Shown piece by piece: positions 36,149 to 45,992 of a stretch of 64,000 nt of DNA. The first letter of the stretch is position 1; the number at the start of each line of letters is the position of its first letter. The notes beneath the pieces were generated by a model. That model did no database searches. It saw only the letters and a program-made list of their open reading frames with translations, and had not been told where the DNA came from. This DNA is from UBA1275 sp038124025 (GTDB lineage: Bacteria; Bacteroidota; Rhodothermia; Balneolales; Balneolaceae): NCBI GenBank assembly GCA_038124025.1, contig JAYPBC010000006.1, positions 1-64,000 on the forward strand, read 5' to 3'. A program made the position numbers and the translations under genes.

Positions 36149-37510
36149 TTAGTCCATTATCCTTCTTAAGAAGGCGGGTTGTTCCGAATCATCTCTTCGA
36201 GTACTTTCTGCTCTTTGCTGAAAGTTTGCCACTCGTGCCGCTTGATTTGGAGCCGTTGGTTCGGCGGCATGACTCTGAGTATCCTCTTTGCGTGCATTTA
36301 TATCTCGACGTAGATACGATGGGGTATCCAACCGTTTGAGGTTGCCTTCCCCTTTGTAATAGTCTTTATTAGGCCGCGAAAATTTGGAGGCCTCTTCAGC
36401 ATCCACTCCTGTTTTAACTGCGGTAGTTTGCTCGGGTGCGGGTACAGCTTGTTCATTATTAGCTTGATTAGCCTGTTGAAAAGCCTGTGCTACTCGATTA
36501 GGAGCTTTATTTGGAGCAACTCGAACACTATTTCGATCTTCAGCCAACTCAAAACCTGTCGCAATGACGGTGACCCGCATTTGTTCACCAAAAGACTCAT
36601 CCAGTACGGTACCTAGAATGATTTCTGCATCATCACCAGCTTCCTGTTGGATAATACTGGTTGCCGTAGTGGTCTCACGCATACCTAGTTTAGATCCAGC
36701 GGATATATTCACGAGTACATTACGTGCTCCTCGTATGCTAACCCCGTCTAAAAGAGGGGAATTAATGGCATCTCTAGCTGCTATTTCCGCTCGATCAGAG
36801 CCTTCAGCGGTGGCAGAACCCATAATTGCGGCTCCTCCATCGGTCATGGTAGTTCGAACATCCGCGAAATCCAGGTTGATAAGACCTGGCATTAGAATCA
36901 AGTCGCTTATGCCTCGGGTAGCGTTATATAAAACCTCGTTGGCCATGGCAAAAGCTTCGATCAGAGAGGTTGATTCATCGCCGATGTCTAAAAGGCGCTC
37001 ATTTGGAATAACAATTACGGTATCGCATTGTTTTTTTAATTCGGATATCCCTTCCAAAGCATATTTCTTTCTTATACGCCCTTCGCATTCAAAAGGGGTA
37101 GTTACAATACCTACGGTTAGAATTCCTTTACGCTTCGCCATTCCAGCAACTACTGGAGCGCCACCGGTTCCGGTTCCACCACCCATACCGGCAGTCACGA
37201 AGATCATGTCGGCACTTTCTATGGTTTCCTCAATATCGTGTCGATTTTCTTCTACGGCTTCTCGGCCAACTTCTGGTCGTGCTCCTGCTCCCAATCCGCT
37301 GGTAAGGGCCGTGCCCACCTGTACTTTAATATCAGCTAAGCTGTTTTTAAGTGCCTGTGCATCGGTATTTAGAGCAATGTATTCCACACTGTCTAAACCC
37401 ATATTTATCATATTATTGATGGCATTTCCGCCACCACCGCCAACACCAATAACCTTGATCTTGGCATTTTCCTGACTTTTTTCGTCAAAGTAGAATCTAG
37501 AATTTGACAT
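36149..37510 (-). CDS. ftsZ: Cell division protein FtsZ
   Basis: The tubulin-like GTPase that polymerises into the cytokinetic Z ring. The 453-residue protein has the N-terminal nucleotide-binding start KIKVIGVGGGGGNAINNMI (VIGVGGGGGNA), the tubulin signature GGGTGTGGAPVVA (about residues 112-124), and the GTPase synergy-loop region NLDFADVRTTM. A variable, Asn/Gln/Ala-rich linker (about 330-430) leads to the conserved C-terminal peptide PAFLRRIMD, which binds FtsA and other partners. Last gene of the dcw cluster, 65 bp after ftsA; followed by a structured 3' region and terminator. Confidence 0.98.
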   Translation of the reverse strand: MSNSRFYFDEKSQENAKIKVIGVGGGGGNAINNMINMGLDSVEYIALNTDAQALKNSLADIKVQVGTALTSGLGAGARPEVGREAVEENRHDIEETIESADMIFVTAGMGGGTGTGGAPVVAGMAKRKGILTVGIVTTPFECEGRIRKKYALEGISELKKQCDTVIVIPNERLLDIGDESTSLIEAFAMANEVLYNATRGISDLILMPGLINLDFADVRTTMTDGGAAIMGSATAEGSDRAEIAARDAINSPLLDGVSIRGARNVLVNISAGSKLGMRETTTATSIIQQEAGDDAEIILGTVLDESFGEQMRVTVIATGFELAEDRNSVRVAPNKAPNRVAQAFQQANQANNEQAVPAPEQTTAVKTGVDAEEASKFSRPNKDYYKGEGNLKRLDTPSYLRRDINARKEDTQSHAAEPTAPNQAARVANFQQRAESTRRDDSEQPAFLRRIMD

Positions 37511-37575
37511 GTCTACTCCTTATGATTGTTTTGTTTACTGGATATTCTGTAGATGACTGCATGTTGTTCATGCGA

Positions 37576-38835
37576 TTAAAGTTCTTTGAACCAGCCTTTC
37601 ATACGATCGGCTATTTTGTTCATTACCTGCTCCACACTGGTTGCTTTAGAAGAAGCAGGGATCATAGTTTTTTGGTTATTCATACCTGTTTTTAAGGCAT
37701 GAATGACCAAACCAACGGCGGTAGCATAAATTGGAGAGTTTACCTCTTCTACTAAGCCACCGGTAATTCCTAAAGGTAGACCAATCTTAGCGTCCATCCC
37801 CAAGCTTTCATTCGCTAGAGGACAAATATTTTTAACCAATGATCCACCACCTGTTAGGACGACTCCAGCACTTAGTGCATCGGAGTATCCACTTCGTTTA
37901 ATCTCTATGCCTACGATTTCAAGAATTTCTTCCATTCTGGCTTGGATAATCTTTCCAAGTATACTCTTGGTTATTTCTTTGGGAGGTCGGCCGGCTATGC
38001 CAGGAACGGTAATTACTTCGTCTTCCTGGATCAAGTCGGCATAGCTTTCCCCATGCTTTCGCTTTAAATTTTCTGCTTGGTCATCTAATACACTTAATCC
38101 TATTCGGATGTCATCGGTGACTTTCTGCCCAGCGACGGCAATCACGGCTGTGTGCCGGATAGTACTTTCTTGGAAGATAGCCACATCGGTAGTGCCCCCA
38201 CCAATATCGACTAATACGACTCCGGCTTCTTTTTCTTCGGTATCTAAGGCTGAATAAGAAGACGCTAATGGTTCAAGGATTATATCCGCTACTTGATAGC
38301 CTGCCCGTTCTACACAACGGTATATATTCTTAGCCGCAGAGACCAAGCCAGTAATAATATGCACTTCGGCCTCCATACGCATACCACTCATTCCCACAGG
38401 GTCACTAATTCCATCCTGACCATCCACAACAAATTCCTGAGGGATGACGTGCAGAATTTGTTGATCGGTTGGGAGCATGATGCGTTGACAATCTTCTAAA
38501 AGTCGTTCAACATCCTTAGAAGTGATTTCATTATCTCGGTTATTGATGGTAATAACCCCTTTGCTTCGCATACTCCTAATATGATCCCCGGCTATGCCCA
38601 CATTCACCGAATTGACCTCTATCCCAGAGGCTAATTCGGCCTGGGCTATGGCCTCCTTTATCGCATTGACCGTTTTATCAATATTCACAACGACTCCACG
38701 ATTGAGTCCGTCGCTAGGAGCTTTACCGACCCCCAAAATATTGATACGTTCCTGCTCGTCTATAGAAGCTACAATGGCACAAATTTTTGTAGTTCCAATG
38801 TCGAGCCCTACCATTATGCGTTCTGTTTCTGTCAT
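37576..38835 (-). CDS. ftsA: Cell division protein FtsA
   Basis: Actin-like ATPase that anchors FtsZ filaments to the inner membrane and recruits later divisome proteins. The 419-residue protein has the actin-fold phosphate loop GLDIGTTKICAIVA (residues 10-23), the 1C domain region with VNVGIAGDHIRSM, VLVDIGGGTTDVAIF (phosphate 2), and LTGGGSLVKNI (adenosine motif). The C terminus (MNKIADRMKGWFKEL) is an amphipathic helix consistent with the membrane-targeting sequence. The start overlaps the ftsQ stop by 4 bp. Confidence 0.97.
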   Translation of the reverse strand: MTETERIMVGLDIGTTKICAIVASIDEQERINILGVGKAPSDGLNRGVVVNIDKTVNAIKEAIAQAELASGIEVNSVNVGIAGDHIRSMRSKGVITINNRDNEITSKDVERLLEDCQRIMLPTDQQILHVIPQEFVVDGQDGISDPVGMSGMRMEAEVHIITGLVSAAKNIYRCVERAGYQVADIILEPLASSYSALDTEEKEAGVVLVDIGGGTTDVAIFQESTIRHTAVIAVAGQKVTDDIRIGLSVLDDQAENLKRKHGESYADLIQEDEVITVPGIAGRPPKEITKSILGKIIQARMEEILEIVGIEIKRSGYSDALSAGVVLTGGGSLVKNICPLANESLGMDAKIGLPLGITGGLVEEVNSPIYATAVGLVIHALKTGMNNQKTMIPASSKATSVEQVMNKIADRMKGWFKEL

Positions 38836-39575
38836 GATTCCCTCGTTATGATTTGATCGTTAAAGCGTAGGTCAATTTGCGCGATACGGGCAATACCCTT
38901 TTCTCGGATAACCTGTGTGTAGAACAGTTCCCAATTCGCGAGTTTATTCGTAAATGATTCGGTACCAAAAAGAAGTTTAACGCCATTTTCATGACTCAGT
39001 GCCACTACACCTTCAACAGGGTCGTAGGCTACTTCGCTTAAGGTAGTCCAAGAAAACTCATGTTCTTTTGCTTCCTTCAAAAAACGGGCTACCTGCTCAA
39101 AAGCTTCTGTATGTAAAGTGTCGGATGGTCGAGCTGTAGAAAAACCGTAAACCAGCGGAACATCGATCGTTTTACCGGTAATAATTGGTAATTGTATACC
39201 TTCACCATCGGCATATCGCTCTGTTTCCCCACCTACCAATAAGGCTATAGGTATTCGTTCCTCAACAGAAAGATGAAGGGTACCACCGGGTTCTACATAG
39301 GGTTGTACAGATTTCACATAGGCCAGTTGCTTCACCCTGTTTTTGAGTTCTTCCAAATTCAAACTATCAGGGGCAATTCCCATGGACACTTGAGCCGCTT
39401 CTATGATTTCCGTTTCCTGATGAAACCAAATTCCGGATACGCGTAGGGAGTCTACCTTGAGTGTTTGTTGCCAATAAAAACCACCAACAATTCCTAGTCC
39501 AACCAGTAAAAATACTCCTGTGAGTAATGCAGGTCTAGAAATGCCCGATATGGTATGTTTTTTCTTTACACTCAT
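38832..39575 (-). CDS. ftsQ: Cell division protein FtsQ/DivIB-type
   Basis: A bitopic divisome protein linking cytoplasmic and periplasmic parts. The 247-residue sequence has a short basic cytosolic start, one transmembrane helix (LLTGVFLLVGLGIVGGFYW, about residues 18-36), a POTRA-like region (SLRVSGIWFHQETEIIEAAQ, about 44-64; LAYVKSVQPYVEPGGTLHLSVEERIPIAL in the variant LAYVKSVQPYV) and the FtsQ/DivIB beta domain. The overlaps of 4 bp with both murC and ftsA fit its fixed place in the dcw cluster. Sequence divergence is normal for this protein. Confidence 0.92.
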   Translation of the reverse strand: MSVKKKHTISGISRPALLTGVFLLVGLGIVGGFYWQQTLKVDSLRVSGIWFHQETEIIEAAQVSMGIAPDSLNLEELKNRVKQLAYVKSVQPYVEPGGTLHLSVEERIPIALLVGGETERYADGEGIQLPIITGKTIDVPLVYGFSTARPSDTLHTEAFEQVARFLKEAKEHEFSWTTLSEVAYDPVEGVVALSHENGVKLLFGTESFTNKLANWELFYTQVIREKGIARIAQIDLRFNDQIITRES

Positions 39576-41023
39576 TCTTCAAAAGGTTTAGCTATTTCCA
39601 GCCATTCCGCAAACTTTTCGCCCATACGATAAATATCGCCTGCTCCCATGGTTATGACGATATCTCCCGATTGCACGATGCTTTTAAGCGCATCAGCCAC
39701 ATTCTGTTTATCATGCACATAATGCACATTTTTATGTCCATACTGCTCAGCTGTGTTTGCAATTAATTCGCCTGTGATACCTTCAATAGGTTTTTCTCGT
39801 GAGGGATAAACATCGGTTACCACCAACACTTCGGCGTCGAAAAACGAAAGTCCAAACTCTTTATATAACTCCTGAGTTCTGGAATATAAATGAGGTTGAA
39901 AAACGGCAATCACACGTCGATCTGGCCAGCCGCGATGGGCTGCTTGTAGGGTGGCTTGAACTTCCGTGGGATGATGAGCGTAGTCATCGATGAGCATAAG
40001 CCCATTTGAATATTTTTTTTGAAAACGGCGATAAACCCCTTCAAAACGTTCTAAGCCACGCTTGATCGTTTTAAACTCCATTCCCATTTCCAACCCGCAG
40101 GCTATAGAGGCCAAGGCATTCTTAACATTGTGCTCACCGGGAGCTTGTAAACTCACCACACCTAACTTTTGGCCTTTGTAAATCACCGTGAAGGTAGTGG
40201 TAAATTGCGTAGCCTGAATATCAGTAGCCCGTAGCAGTGCCTGAGGTGTGAGTCCGTAACTAATAATTCTGCGCTTTAGATCAGGTAAAATACTGCGCAC
40301 ATTCTCATCATCTAGGCAAACAATGACCGATCCATAGAATGGAACTTTATTTGCATAGTCAATGAATGCTTGTTTTACGTCGGCTAAATCATCATAAATG
40401 TCTAGATGTTCCGCCTCAATATTTGTTATGACCGCAACCGAGGGGGTAAGACGTAAAAAGGTGCGATCGAATTCATCGGCTTCAACGATGATAATATCGC
40501 CTTTACCTACCACGGCATTGGTTTTGTCAAAACTGTGAACTTTACCACCCACCATGATGGTAGGATCAAAATTACCCTCTTGTATAACCAAACCCGTCAT
40601 GGTAGTTGTGGTGGTTTTACCATGCGTACCAGCAATTCCAATTCCGTACTTCATACGCATAAGTTCGGCTAACATTTCCGCACGCTTGATGGTGGGAATT
40701 CGCTGTTCAATGGCCGCTATTGTTTCTTCGTTCTCATGGGCCTGAACGGCTGATGTATACACTACTACATCGGCATCCTTTATTTGATCGGCGTGGTGCC
40801 CTTCATAAATTGTAGCTCCTAGCTCAGCTAAGCGCTGGGTTGTTTCACCCAGTTGCCCATCCGAACCCGAAACCGTATAGCCACGATGAAGTAGGATTTC
40901 AGCCATACCACTCATCCCTATTCCTCCAATACCCACCATGTGGATATGACGAGTTCGTCCAAAACTAGGTTGTTTTTCGAGGCGAAGGGTTCCAGAAGTG
41001 AGATGGTCAGTAGACTTAGTCAT
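39572..41023 (-). CDS. murC: UDP-N-acetylmuramate--L-alanine ligase MurC
   Basis: Adds L-alanine to UDP-MurNAc, the first step of stem-peptide assembly, using ATP. I place the start at 41023 (MTKSTDHLTSG): the ATG overlaps the murG stop by 8 bp, whereas the longest frame reaches further into murG. Motifs: HMVGIGGIGMSGMAEIL (Rossmann start), GTHGKTTTTTMTG (ATP loop), EADEFDRTFL, NIEAEHLDIY, and DDYAHHPTEV. At 483 residues it has the usual Mur-ligase length. The 3' end overlaps ftsQ by 4 bp. Confidence 0.96.
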   Translation of the reverse strand: MTKSTDHLTSGTLRLEKQPSFGRTRHIHMVGIGGIGMSGMAEILLHRGYTVSGSDGQLGETTQRLAELGATIYEGHHADQIKDADVVVYTSAVQAHENEETIAAIEQRIPTIKRAEMLAELMRMKYGIGIAGTHGKTTTTTMTGLVIQEGNFDPTIMVGGKVHSFDKTNAVVGKGDIIIVEADEFDRTFLRLTPSVAVITNIEAEHLDIYDDLADVKQAFIDYANKVPFYGSVIVCLDDENVRSILPDLKRRIISYGLTPQALLRATDIQATQFTTTFTVIYKGQKLGVVSLQAPGEHNVKNALASIACGLEMGMEFKTIKRGLERFEGVYRRFQKKYSNGLMLIDDYAHHPTEVQATLQAAHRGWPDRRVIAVFQPHLYSRTQELYKEFGLSFFDAEVLVVTDVYPSREKPIEGITGELIANTAEQYGHKNVHYVHDKQNVADALKSIVQSGDIVITMGAGDIYRMGEKFAEWLEIAKPFEE

Positions 41024-42137
41024 GGCTTCCTTCGATTTCATGTAAAATTTCTTCGGCAATATGTTTGGCGGCAAAGGGTTTAGCCATAGCCAATGCAGCG
41101 TCGTTCATTCGTCGCAATTGTTCTTGGTCTGCAAGTAGACGTGTAACAAGTTCTGTCAGTGTATCTTTAGCCTCTTCATCGGAGAGCATCTCGGCGGCTC
41201 CTTGCTCCTGCATCGAGCGCGCATTCATGGTTTGATGATCCCCAGCAACATATGGTGAGGGTATAAGTATACTCGGTTTGCCTGTAACCATGAGCTCTGA
41301 GCAAGAACTCGCTCCTGCCCGACTCACCACCAAATCAGCTGCTGCATAGGCGGCGGGCATATCATTCAAATAGGCATGTAGGCGAAGTCGTGGATACTCT
41401 TCTATATCAATGTTCTGACTAAGAGCATCGATGTAACGCTTGCCACATTGCCAAATTATATACAATCCGGCATGGTCATGCAAGGTTTCTAGGCTATGCA
41501 ACATGGCCTCATTAATACTTTTTGCCCCTAAACTACCACCTAAGACCAGCAATACAGATCGGTCTTCAGAAAAGCTGAATAACGAACGTGCTTTTGAGGG
41601 CTTTGTCTGGACTAGGTTTTTCCGGGTTGGATTACCGACCATTCGCACTTTTTTTGGGGGAAAGAAGTCCTCGGCATCCGGAAAGGCAGTAAAAATTCGT
41701 TGGGCAGAAGAAGCTAGCATACGATTAGTGACCCCTGGGTATGAATTTTGCTCCTGAATCATCACCGGAATTCCAAATCGGCTGGCCATCCATCCCACAG
41801 GTCCTGCCACATATCCTCCGCAAGAGATCATGACAGCAGGTTTTAATCGTTTCAACAGCCAAAAAGATTGAATCAACGACACCATCAATTTTAACGGAAA
41901 CAGTAGGTTGGATAGGGTAAATCGCCGTTGCAATCCACTTACCCAGATAGGATGAATTTGATAACCCGCTTTAGGGACCGCGGTCCATTCCATGTGGGTT
42001 TTAGTTCCCACGAAAGCAATTTCTACCTGCTCCATTTTAGCCTTCAGGGCATCGGCTATTGAAATAGCTGGGTATACATGACCTCCTGTTCCCCCGGCTG
42101 CAATCATCACTCGATATTTGGTGTCATTTCTAGGCAT
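41016..42137 (-). CDS. murG: UDP-GlcNAc:lipid I N-acetylglucosaminyltransferase MurG
   Basis: Membrane-associated GT-B glycosyltransferase that makes lipid II from lipid I. The start at 42137 (MPRNDTKYRVMIAAGGTGGHVYP, shown by MIAAGGTGGHVYP) overlaps the ftsW stop by 8 bp; the longer frame would read 54 bp further into ftsW. Conserved motifs: GGTGGHVYPA (lipid/donor binding), ISCGGYVAGPVG, QEQNSYPG, LVLGGSLGAKSIN, and DLVVSRAGASSCSEL for UDP-GlcNAc binding. Length 373 matches the family. Confidence 0.96.
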   Translation of the reverse strand: MPRNDTKYRVMIAAGGTGGHVYPAISIADALKAKMEQVEIAFVGTKTHMEWTAVPKAGYQIHPIWVSGLQRRFTLSNLLFPLKLMVSLIQSFWLLKRLKPAVMISCGGYVAGPVGWMASRFGIPVMIQEQNSYPGVTNRMLASSAQRIFTAFPDAEDFFPPKKVRMVGNPTRKNLVQTKPSKARSLFSFSEDRSVLLVLGGSLGAKSINEAMLHSLETLHDHAGLYIIWQCGKRYIDALSQNIDIEEYPRLRLHAYLNDMPAAYAAADLVVSRAGASSCSELMVTGKPSILIPSPYVAGDHQTMNARSMQEQGAAEMLSDEEAKDTLTELVTRLLADQEQLRRMNDAALAMAKPFAAKHIAEEILHEIEGSHD

Positions 42138-43320
42138 AAAACAAGGGTCTCCTATCTTTTTTATGCTTGGAAATATTGAGCAGTATGCCAACTATGGCGC
42201 CAGCAAATAATAAATTTGTGCCTCCATAGCTCACAAAAGGCATCGGTAAACCAGTAACTGGAAACAAACCGCTAGCAACTGCTGCGTTGACAAAACCATA
42301 AAGACAGAGGTATAGGGTGCAACCTAAAGCCAATAGAGAACCCAAATAATCCTCTGCATTCCTGGCTATAAAGGCCACTCCTCGAATCAATAAAAACACA
42401 AAAATTGCGATGAGGGTAGTAGCTCCCAAAAGTCCATATTCCTCCGCAATTATGGCAAATATGAAATCATTATAGGGAGTTGGTAAAAAATCGCGCTGCG
42501 TACTTTTGCCAATTCCCACCCCTGTAATCTCACCCTGAGCAATCGCAATATGAGCCTGTTGTGCTTGCCGCCTGCTGCCATCGAGTAAACGCTCGGTTTC
42601 AATTTGTTTAATTTGTCCTACATACTGCTCGATTCGATCCTGGCGAGTAGCTGACTGGTTAATCAGTAAAAAGCCACCAAAAATAGCCAGTAGAATCATG
42701 GTGCCTAATTGCACAATACTGATTCGTCCAACAAACATGAGAATGAGACAAATTCCCATAAGCAAGCCTGCCGTTGAAAAGTCCTCTACTCCGATAAGAG
42801 CACAGGTGATGAACACCCAAATCATAATAGGCATGAATGCTCGTTGAAAGTCTTTGATGTATTCTTGTTTTTCATTCAAGAGCACACTTACATGTATGAT
42901 CAGTGATACCGCGGCTACGGTGGAAGGCTGAAATCCAAATCCACCAATAGAAAGCCATCGTTTAGCCCCAAACTGTTCCTCGCCAAACACCAATACCATG
43001 ACCAATAATAACAAACTAACTACCATGAAAGGCCTAGAAAACTTCGCAACTGTATGATAATTAATCTTCGATCCCAGCAGAATAACCACCACGGCAATAC
43101 CGATTTTCACCAAATGACGAGTAATCATCTCAAAGGCCGAGGTGTCGTTATTTTGCGCAAAAAAAGCGATCGATGAATATACCGCCAACAAACCAAAACT
43201 AAGTAGCATGATAACCGCCATGAGAATGTAGCGGTCACTGCCTTGACTACGCGTATCCAATTCTTCAGGGGTAGTACCAAGAATTTGATGAATGTTTCTA
43301 TTTGGACTGGTATGAATCAA
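42130..43320 (-). CDS. ftsW: Peptidoglycan glycosyltransferase FtsW (SEDS family)
   Basis: Polymerises lipid II glycan strands at the division septum with the transpeptidase FtsI. A 396-residue protein with about ten hydrophobic segments and SEDS motifs GAKRWLSIGG, IGVEDFSTAGLL, YNDFIFAIIAEEYGLLG (with the conserved aspartate) and LPMPFVSYGGTNL. The PSE-x-x-K motif of most SEDS proteins is here QPSTVAA, so both the glutamate and the lysine are replaced; possibly a lineage trait. It follows murD by 43 bp and overlaps murG by 8 bp. Confidence 0.95.
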   Translation of the reverse strand: MIHTSPNRNIHQILGTTPEELDTRSQGSDRYILMAVIMLLSFGLLAVYSSIAFFAQNNDTSAFEMITRHLVKIGIAVVVILLGSKINYHTVAKFSRPFMVVSLLLLVMVLVFGEEQFGAKRWLSIGGFGFQPSTVAAVSLIIHVSVLLNEKQEYIKDFQRAFMPIMIWVFITCALIGVEDFSTAGLLMGICLILMFVGRISIVQLGTMILLAIFGGFLLINQSATRQDRIEQYVGQIKQIETERLLDGSRRQAQQAHIAIAQGEITGVGIGKSTQRDFLPTPYNDFIFAIIAEEYGLLGATTLIAIFVFLLIRGVAFIARNAEDYLGSLLALGCTLYLCLYGFVNAAVASGLFPVTGLPMPFVSYGGTNLLFAGAIVGILLNISKHKKDRRPLFYA

Positions 43321-43363
43321 TGAGTTTTGCTTGGTGTTATTTGGGTTGTTTTGTTGGATTCAT

Positions 43364-44857
43364 CTAGCTCAGGTGTTGAACGCACTCCTTAAATTTCCGA
43401 CCTCGATGCTCATAATTATCGAACATGTCAAAAGAAGAACATGCAGGGCTTAGTAGCACTGTTTCTCCTCTTTTAGCTTGTTTTTGAGCCATTCGGACGG
43501 CCGCGCGCATGTCATCTGCTTTCATAAAATGTGGAACCATATCACCAATTTGTTCTTCAATGCGTTCTCGAGATTCTCCAATGGCAATAACGGTGTGCAC
43601 CTTATCGATGAGTTGATCGCGCAGCTCAGTATAATCGTTGCCTTTATCGCGTCCACCTAAAATGAGCGTCAATGGAGTTTTAATGCTGTCCAATGCAAAC
43701 CATACGGCATTTACATTGGTAGCTTTGCTGTCGTTTATATATTTCACTCCATCCAATTCGCGTACTAGCTCCAAGCGATGTTCTACGCCCAAAAAGTGAG
43801 AAAGACTCTCGCGAATAATCTCATTTTTTATTTCACAGGCTCGAGCGGCAAGAGCCGTAGCAAGCCCATTCTGTAGATTATGATGTCCTTGTAATGATAA
43901 TTCAAAGGGTGACATGAGTATTTCCTCGTGGTTATTAAATCGGAAGATGATATGATTATTGTGCAGGTAAGCGCCCTGTTCCACTGTTTGTTGGGTAGAA
44001 AAAGCCCAAAGTTTAGGGGCATTAGGTTCCTCTAAAAGCTGCTGGGCATGTACACGCACCCGCAGATCGTCATAATTATAGATATAGGTCTGTTTGGCAG
44101 TTTGCTGCTGAGTAATTCGAAATTTCGAAGCGGCATAATTATCCATAGAATAGTTATACCGGTCTAGATGATCCGGGGTAATATTCAACAGTACACTTAC
44201 ATTGGGACTAAAGGTGTGAATATGATCCAATTGGAAACTACTCACTTCTAAAATCCAGTAAAATTCCCCTCGGGTCGATTGATGCCCAGTTAGGTCTAGC
44301 GAGTTCGTGTTCACAGTGAGTATGCTGGCTGTATCATCTATATGGTCATCGGCTGAATGTACTAGCCCAAGCTTCGTACACTGCTCACTAAAGGCCATAC
44401 CGATGTTGCCCGCGAGTTGATGAGGGCGTTCTGCGCGGGCAAAACAATCCTCTAACCATGAGCTCACGGTAGTTTTACCATTACTGCCGGTCACTGCAAT
44501 AATAGGAGATGGGGAATACCAACTAGCCAGTTCAATTTCAGAGACCACGGCTTTTTGGGCGTGGAGGTATTCTTGCACTAAAGCGGTCTGTGTGGGTACT
44601 CCTGGGCTGAGCACAGCAAAGGCTCCGTCAAAGGCGGCCGCGGAATGCCCGCCTTCCTCGAAGGCGATTCCGCGTGTTTGTAAGCGTTCTTTCATCGGTT
44701 TGGCAATAGTGCCATGATCGCTTACAAACACGGCTGCTCCAGCTGTGTGGAGCAGTTCGGCCGCCCCCACACCACTCCGGGCAGCGCCAATAACAACCAC
44801 CTTGGTACCGGGTAGTTGTTGCTTTAGCTGGGTTATATGTGTTGTATCCAAGATCAT
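43364..44857 (-). CDS. murD: UDP-N-acetylmuramoyl-L-alanine--D-glutamate ligase MurD
   Basis: Adds D-glutamate to UDP-MurNAc-L-Ala. Motifs: VIGAARSGVGAAELLH, ALSPGVPTQT in the form VLSPGVPTQT, AVTGSNGKTTVSSW (ATP loop), LEVSSFQL, NITPDHLDRY, YINDSKATNVNAV, and LILGGRDKG. At 497 residues it is about 45 longer than typical; most of the excess is a hydrophilic insertion (about residues 156-197: LVHSADDHIDDTASILTV region) between the ATP loop and LEVSSFQL. It is 1 bp downstream of mraY and 43 bp upstream of ftsW. Confidence 0.96.
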   Translation of the reverse strand: MILDTTHITQLKQQLPGTKVVVIGAARSGVGAAELLHTAGAAVFVSDHGTIAKPMKERLQTRGIAFEEGGHSAAAFDGAFAVLSPGVPTQTALVQEYLHAQKAVVSEIELASWYSPSPIIAVTGSNGKTTVSSWLEDCFARAERPHQLAGNIGMAFSEQCTKLGLVHSADDHIDDTASILTVNTNSLDLTGHQSTRGEFYWILEVSSFQLDHIHTFSPNVSVLLNITPDHLDRYNYSMDNYAASKFRITQQQTAKQTYIYNYDDLRVRVHAQQLLEEPNAPKLWAFSTQQTVEQGAYLHNNHIIFRFNNHEEILMSPFELSLQGHHNLQNGLATALAARACEIKNEIIRESLSHFLGVEHRLELVRELDGVKYINDSKATNVNAVWFALDSIKTPLTLILGGRDKGNDYTELRDQLIDKVHTVIAIGESRERIEEQIGDMVPHFMKADDMRAAVRMAQKQAKRGETVLLSPACSSFDMFDNYEHRGRKFKECVQHLS

Positions 44858-44858
44858 A

Positions 44859-45992
44859 TTAGCGAATCTTCAGAGTTAGTAAGCTAATTAGGGCCATCAG
44901 GATAGCTACAATCCAAAAACGGACCACAATTTTACTCTCGCTCCAGCCTTTTTTCTCGAAATGATGATGGATGGGTGCCATTAAGAAAAATCGTTGGCCT
45001 TCTCCCGTTGTCCATTTGGTATACTTGAAATAAGTGGTTTGGATTATGACCGAAACAGTCTCAAAGAAAAACACACCGCAAATAAAAGGTAGTAATAGCT
45101 CTTTGTGCAGCATTAAAGCTAAAGCACCGAAGGCACCGCCAAGGGCAAGTGAGCCGGTATCACCCATGAAAACGCTGGCAGGATGAGTGTTATACCATAA
45201 AAAGCCCATACAGGCTCCAATTAAGGCCGCTGCGAATACGGTAAGTTCGCCTGCACCGGGTAAATACATGATATCTAAGAAACCAGAAAAATCGATTCGT
45301 CCAGAAACATAGGCAAAAATCGCAAATACAATACCGCAAATAGCTGATATCCCAGTAGCTAATCCATCTAATCCGTCTGTTAAGTTGGTGGCATTACTAA
45401 CGGCGGTAATAATAAAGATGGAAACCCCTAGGTAAATAAACCATCCCAGAGTTTCCCCGAAATAGGCATAATCGATGGTTAAATTTTTTGCAAAAGGTAC
45501 CGTGCTTAAGGTATTCACGGTTTCAAAGTTTGGATGAGAATACAGCACCAATCCCAATACCAAGCCAACGCTTACCTGTCCAGCAATTTTAAACCTTCCT
45601 GCAAGGCCACTTTTATTCTTCTTAACCACTTTTATATAGTCATCTATAAAGCCAACCAAACCAAGCGTTAGCATGACAAAGAATATGAGCCAGCCATAGA
45701 TGCTGTCCATTCTCACAAACAACAGGGAGGGAATTAGGGTTGACAATAAAATAATTACGCCGCCCATTGTGGGTGTACCCTGCTTGCTTTGATGATCTAA
45801 TCCAATGTCATCCCGTACCACCTCACCCAGTTGCATTCTACGTAACCACGCAATGATACGCTTACCAATAAATAAACTAATGAGTAAGGAAGTCACTGCC
45901 GCCAAACCGGTCCTAGTCGATATAAAAGCCATGGCTGTGGCACCTGGAAGTGCAAAAGTCTGTTCTAACCAATTGAATAATTCGTAAAGCAT
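44859..45992 (-). CDS. mraY: Phospho-N-acetylmuramoyl-pentapeptide transferase MraY
   Basis: Transfers phospho-MurNAc-pentapeptide to undecaprenyl phosphate, making lipid I in the inner membrane. I place the start at 45992 (MLYELFNWLEQTF): the ATG overlaps the murE stop as TAATG. About ten transmembrane helices; conserved active-site blocks QGTPTMGGVIIL, FIDDYIKVVKKNKSGL (DDYIKV aspartates), NATNLTDGLDGLA, FMGDTGSLALGG and APIHHHFEKKGWSE. Length 377 fits. In most dcw clusters murF lies between murE and mraY; here it is absent. Confidence 0.97.
   Translation of the reverse strand: MLYELFNWLEQTFALPGATAMAFISTRTGLAAVTSLLISLFIGKRIIAWLRRMQLGEVVRDDIGLDHQSKQGTPTMGGVIILLSTLIPSLLFVRMDSIYGWLIFFVMLTLGLVGFIDDYIKVVKKNKSGLAGRFKIAGQVSVGLVLGLVLYSHPNFETVNTLSTVPFAKNLTIDYAYFGETLGWFIYLGVSIFIITAVSNATNLTDGLDGLATGISAICGIVFAIFAYVSGRIDFSGFLDIMYLPGAGELTVFAAALIGACMGFLWYNTHPASVFMGDTGSLALGGAFGALALMLHKELLLPFICGVFFFETVSVIIQTTYFKYTKWTTGEGQRFFLMAPIHHHFEKKGWSESKIVVRFWIVAILMALISLLTLKIR

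Noticed and set aside
36564..37475. Long open frame on the plus strand opposite ftsZ
   Set aside because: A shadow of ftsZ on the other strand: no homology is recognisable and no start signal is present.
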